Source: Balaenoptera acutorostrata (Eukaryota; Chordata; Mammalia; Artiodactyla; Balaenopteridae). From it: 64,000 bases of DNA. The notes below the pieces were generated by a model. The model was given only the letters and a program-made list of their open reading frames with translations, ran no database searches and had not been told where the DNA came from. The stretch covers positions 27,507,164 to 27,571,163 of the forward strand of contig NC_080082.1 in the NCBI RefSeq assembly GCF_949987535.1. The letters run 5' to 3'. A program made the translations under genes and the position numbers. Positions within the stretch are counted from its first letter, which is position 1, and every line of letters begins with the position of its first letter. This document shows positions 59,356 through 64,000 of this stretch, in pieces.

Positions 59356-59887
59356 AATTTGAACAGAAGCTGCAAATTTTAAAAATTGTTAGGTTGTCAA
59401 AAAAGAATAATTTTTGAAAGAAATAGCTTTAAAAAAAAGCTATTTAAAAGCATCATGTTATTCTTACCATTTCTGAAACTGTTCTCTTCAATAGTGTTTT
59501 CAGAATTTCTCTCTGGACCCGGAACTGTACCAGATACTGACTGGATATTTCGGACACACAAAACATTAGCCTAGCCTTTGAGGAGAGGACAACATTGGTG
59601 GGAAAATAAAACGTATAAAGCAAGTAACAGGAAAAGACTGTATGACATTAAACTTCAAATGAGTGATCCAGTGAATAAATTTAAGAGAGAAGAAAAAATT
59701 TAAGAGAGAAGAAAAAAATTTCAGGAGGCCTGGTCTAAGGGGGAAAAAAAGGCCTAAAAATGAGAAGTTTGAAAATCTTGACATTGCTGTGAATTTATGA
59801 ATTGACATCTTCGCTTTGGAACCATCTCTATTCAATCAAGCAAAAAATACTTATTAAACACCAACTTTGAGTAAAAGAGGGGATTGC

Positions 59888-60184
59888 AGAATTTATTTTT
59901 ATTTTATTTTCATTTATTTATTTATGGCTGTGTTGGGTCTTCGTTGCTGCGTGTGGGCTTTCTCTAGTTGCGGTGAGCGGAGGCTACTCTTCCTTGCGGA
60001 GTACGGGCTCTAGGTGCATGGGTTTCAGTAGTTGCGGCGTGTGGGCTCAGCAGCTGTGGCACACAGTCTTAGTTGCTCCGCGGCATGTGGGATCTTTCCA
60101 GACCAGGGATCGAACCCGTGTCCCCTGCATTGGCAGGCAGATTCTTAACCACTGTGCCACCAGGGAAGTCCAGAATTTATTTTT
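59888..60184 (-). mobile_element. CHR-type SINE, internally shortened
   Basis: Body 59901-60171 on the minus strand, with perfect 13-bp duplications 'agaatttattttt' (59888-59900 and 60172-60184). It lacks part of the internal block seen in long copies. Confidence 0.92.
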
Positions 60185-61350
60185 TTAAAAGCTCTTTTAA
60201 TAAAAAAAACAAACAAACCAGAATCTTCTGAAAACTCACCATTCCTTTGGTTTTCACATCATAGGAACTAAGTTCTATCAGTGGCCGAAAGAGAACTCTC
60301 TAGGGACCTGGTCATGAGACATTCCAAGGCAATTTCCGATATGCACAGTCCCACGGAGTTGGTCTGAGTCATTTGGGATGCAGTGGAAAAAACTCCTAAC
60401 CGAACATCAGATCTGCTGCCTCTAGACCAGCTGTGCTACCCAAGGTGACCCAGGCAAGTCGCTAACTCCCACTTCTGTAAATTGAGGGAGCTGGCAATCT
60501 GAGTTCTGTCCTTTCCAATTCCAGCATTACCCATCATGGTCCTTTACCATTTGTCATCAGGGATAGAACAAAGAGTTTGTGGATTTCCTTGAGGCAACAA
60601 CATGGAGCTCAATCAATGACTGAGGAAGACAGGGCAGGAAAGCAGGAGGCCCCCAGCAGTGGGGAGTTGCCCCACCCTGCCAGCCAGGTGAGAACAGACT
60701 CTATCCCAGGAGAGAGGTCTGAATGAGACAAGCAGACGCTCCATCCACGAGTTTCCTCTTGCCCCTAACCTCATGGATGTTATACAATCCCATTTTCAGG
60801 TGTGCTCCTGGAAAATCTCCTCTGTGCTCTATGCAGGGATGCCCATTTCCATCTTCCCAAACAAAACAGTTTAGAATACTTCTAACTGGTGCAAATCCAA
60901 AGGGATTATATATTAGTCATCTTTTAAAAAATAATTTTGATTATAGCTTTCTGAAGCTTGAGTTTCTTGAACTTTCACTTACAATTCAAGCATACAAACA
61001 CTGATTTTTGAGAATCTGTTCAAACTGACCATAACACAGTTTAAACATCATTTCTGTAGGGGTCTTTGTCTTTGCCAACCTCATTTATTTATTGAGTCAA
61101 GAGAGTCAGAATGTAATCCCCAGCTGTCTCTCCATGCCACTTGACACCCCTGGGCCTTTGGGAAATGGTGGGTTTTGAGGGTGTTTTGTTGGTTGGTTTG
61201 TTTTGACAGCAACAGGGAATTTCATCAAATGGAGTCTTACCTTTTATCTCAAACACAAAAACAGGCGCTCCCATGAAGAGGTCCCTTCTCAGCTTCCTGG
61301 TTCATGGCGTGTCCCTAAGATGCTGCAAGGGAAATTGAGGAGCAACTGGA
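60185..61350. other. Intergenic, nothing recognised
   Basis: No gene, RNA or confident repeat found. Confidence 0.35.
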
Positions 61351-61728
61351 ACCCCAAGTTTCTTTTTTTTTTAATTTATTTATTTTATTTTTGGCTGCGT
61401 TGGGTCTTCGTTGCTGCACGCAGGGTTTTCTCTGGTTGCGGCGAGCGGGAGCTACTCTTCGTTGTGGTGTGCAGGCTTCTCATTGTGGTGGTTTCTCTTG
61501 TTGTGGAGCGTGGGCTCTAGGCACGCGGGCTTCAGTAGTTGTGGCACACGGGCTCAGTAGTTGTGGCTCGTGGGCTCTAGAGCACAGGCTCAGTAGTTGT
61601 GGCGCACGGACTTAGCTGTTCTGCCGCACGTGGGATCTTCCCAGACCAGGGCTCGAACCCGTGTCTCCTGCATTGGCAGGCGGATTCTTAACCACTGCGC
61701 CACCAGGGAAGACCCCTAAGTTTCTTTT
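61351..61728 (-). mobile_element. CHR-type SINE, long form
   Basis: Body about 61367-61711 on the minus strand. Flanks 'accccaagtttctttt' (61351-61366) and 'acccctaagtttctttt' (61712-61728) differ by one inserted base. Confidence 0.9.
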
Positions 61729-61960
61729 GTTGCAGAAATAGCACTCTAACCACTGCCACCCAGGGCTGCAGACACTTTCCTGCAGCGCCAGTCAGCCTGG
61801 TCAGCCTCTGCTTTGAGTTCGTTTAAAAGAAAGTCCAGGTGCTAAGCAGCCTTGGAAAATGAGGCAAATGAAAAAGCCACCTGACACCAATGAAGAAAAA
61901 GAAAACACCAAAATTTAATTACAGTTTTAACACTTCCAATAAGTTGACAAAAGTAGGCAG

Positions 61961-62030
61961 CTTCCTTCCTTCCTTCCTTCCCTTCCTTCCTTCTTTCCTC
62001 CCTCCCTCCCTTCCTCCCTCCCTCCCTTTT
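61961..62030 (+). repeat. (CTTC)n / (CCCT)n pyrimidine tract
   Basis: About 70 bp of almost pure pyrimidine: CTTC units followed by CCCT units. Such mirror-like tracts can form triplex structures; that is inference. Confidence 0.92.
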
Positions 62031-62254
62031 ATTTTTCTTTTTAAAGCAGTTCCTTCTAAGACCAGTGACTAGACACCAGGTTTCCCGGTTTACTTTTGAG
62101 CACTTTTCTCTTGCTGTTTGCAAATAGCAGCTTCGCTGCCAAAGAATCCTCTTTACTCGTTTCTACAAGCATAGAAACCTCTTTACTCGTTAATTTTACT
62201 CGTTAATTTTCTACCGTGCCACGTCTGGCTGCCCTTTTGAGAAACGTGAATGTA

Positions 62255-62400
62255 TAATGTTGTGAGCAAGATCGCCCCCTAAGGGCCGGAATGATCATCG
62301 CCCGTAAGCGTGGGTGTGGCGTTTGGTTGGCGGCGCGACTTGGGGGATGAACACGAGTTCGCTGGTGGGACTTTTTTGGACAACGGATGGGTATAATGTT
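62255..62400. promoter_or_regulatory. Small orphan CpG cluster
   Basis: About twelve CpG dinucleotides lie within roughly 130 bp ('atcgcccgtaagcgtgg', 'ttggcggcgcgacttg', 'aacacgagttcgctgg') in otherwise CpG-poor DNA. No known exon or repeat explains it. A 99-codon + frame (62314-62613) starts in it but resembles nothing I know. Confidence 0.35.
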
Positions 62401-62927
62401 TATGTGAAAATAAATGTGAGCTCAAAACTTACCCAGTTGAGGAAAAAAAATGTTCCCATTTTTGTTGCAACTCTCCTGGAATCCACTAAGCCTCTGGAAC
62501 AATTTGTGTTTCCCAAAATAAATAATGTTTTACAAACTCATTTTGTCAAAGAGAAGCTAAAAATATGGAATTTTATTGATTTATACATTATTACATTTTC
62601 AAGATCAATCTAACCCATAAGTTCTTCACAAAATACGTTTGCTTTGAGGTCCATAGGAATAACTAGAACCCTCATTGTAAGTGGGGGGTAAGCAGTGACC
62701 AGTTTTCAGCCAGCACTGCTGACACCCAGTACCGAAAAAGAATGTTCACCAGGTCCCTTGCCTCAGACTGCACAGCCTGGCAGCTCACATCACGTTCTGT
62801 TTTCCGAACATGCCCAGTGAATATCCTTTTTAGGTCCCTCTTACCACTCTGAGTGCAGGCAGCATCTGTGCAGATCAGTAGGTCATTCCTTTTCTGAAAT
62901 GCGTTTTTCAAGCAAATATTTGTAATT

Positions 62928-63160
62928 TAGAGCACACACGTTGAGGTCAAACAGATCTGGGTCTGCATCCCAGCTCTACTACTTATACTGGCTGTGTGAC
63001 CTTGGGCAAGTTGTGTAGCCTCTCTGGGCCTCAGTCACCTCACCTTTAAAATGTGGATAAGAAATCCTACCTCATATAGTTGTTGTAAAGATAAAATGAG
63101 ATAATATGTGCTAACATCTTGAGGAGAGAGTTTGGCCTGTAGCAAGAATAAATGTTATCA
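62928..63160 (+). repeat. MIR SINE, nearly complete
   Basis: 'tgtgtgaccttgggcaagtt', 'ctctgggcctcagtcacctc', 'tttaaaatgtggataagaaa' and 'agataaaatgagataatatg' follow MIR in order. Confidence 0.88.
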
Positions 63161-64000
63161 GTATTTCTGTATGTAGATTAAATGTATTAAACTGGCTTTG
63201 CTCCCTAACTTCTGGAGGCAAGAGTATTTCCAGAAGTTTCGCCTTTTACTGATTCAGCTTTTTGGAGCCACTTCGACCCCTCATACTGAGGCCAACAAGT
63301 CTTATGCTTCCCTGGTTTTCCAGCTCTCAGGTGAGCAAAGAGGCTGCTGCACCCCTGAAAGAGGTCACACCACGGTGTCCTTGAATTTGACACTGGCGCC
63401 AGAATCTATACAATTTTGGTTTATCTAAATAACTAGTGTTCATGAACTTTAATTGCTTTGAAACTGAGGAAGTGCCATTTGAAAACTGTTCGTGGTTTTC
63501 TATCTCTGGGGTTGAGTGATCACTTTTGGAACAGTTTCCTTCGCTGGGGGAAAATCACCAGGATGGGCCTTTTAGTCACACAAATATAAAAAGTTCGTGG
63601 TGGCAACCATGTGGTCGTTTGTAACTGAAATACCAATGCTTTAGACCAGGATGTGCTGTGGAGCCATGTGAATGGTGAATGCAGCTACAGCCCGACTATG
63701 TGCTTACAGAGTTAGAGGGCGTTGGGCCTTAAAGATCGATTCAGACTGCACCATCTCCACAAGATTTGTTCCTGAGGGATATGAGAGCCCGAGAATCACC
63801 CACAGGAGATGGGGAGCAGAAGCCGGCCCAGGCAGGCAGGATCAGGAGCATCTTGGCCTCCCCTGGGGGGCACTCATAACGTCAGGTTATGAGGGCACTG
63901 GGGGACCCTGAGCTGGGGGAGTGAGGGACCTCTCTCGAGGGGAAGGGGCTGTTCCTGGGCTTGATGAGGGGCACACTGTCAGAGGCTCCTGAGGCTGACA
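63161..64000. other. Intergenic to window end, nothing recognised
   Basis: Composition becomes GC-richer after about 63.7 kb but no exon or RNA gene is recognised before the edge. Confidence 0.35.

Overview
The window is nuclear DNA of a mammal, most likely a cetacean or a close relative among the cetartiodactyls. The main evidence is at least ten copies of tRNA-derived SINEs of the CHR type (Cetacea-Hippo-Ruminant). Each starts near 'ggcttccctggtggc' and most have clear target-site duplications. They sit among L1 elements of cetartiodactyl style and the usual ancient mammalian repeats (MIR, L2, MER5, Tigger, MaLR-like LTRs). I saw no prokaryotic genes, no CRISPR array and no viral genome.

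The only cellular protein-coding gene I can support is GINS3 (PSF3, a subunit of the CMG replicative helicase). It lies on the minus strand between about 4.6 and 14 kb. Its three coding exons (13812-13997, 6508-6741, 5909-6139) join in phase 0 and give 216 residues, the length of human GINS3 as I know it. Intron 1 is about 7.1 kb and packed with repeats; intron 2 is 368 bp and appears to use a GC donor (GC-AG intron). Exon 1 lies in a CpG island that also holds two ZNF143/THAP11-type (SBS) motifs, and a strong CTCF-type motif lies in the 3'UTR.

The remaining 50 kb (14-64 kb) looks intergenic and repeat-dominated. The outstanding element is a nearly complete L1 on the minus strand (23879-29962) with a 22-bp target-site duplication, an uninterrupted ORF1 (301 aa) and an uninterrupted ORF2 (1272 aa) with endonuclease, reverse-transcriptase and Cys-rich motifs in place. 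It inserted into an older L1 3' end. Its 3' part is unusually long, contains a triplicated 82-bp unit and may be a 3' transduction. A second, broken L1 lies at 33.1-36.7 kb; further L1 fragments fill 38.6-40.7, 43.9-47.9 and 54.6-59.4 kb, several of them nested.

I found no convincing undescribed multi-gene system. The observations most worth following up are the intact L1 with its odd 3' end and the CTCF-like motif in its leader, the GC donor and the SINE close to the exon 2 acceptor of GINS3, the paired SBS motifs, a small orphan CpG cluster near 62.3 kb, and three copies of one target site created by successive L1 insertions. Repeat family names are from memory of consensus sequences, with no database search, and boundaries of old repeats are approximate.
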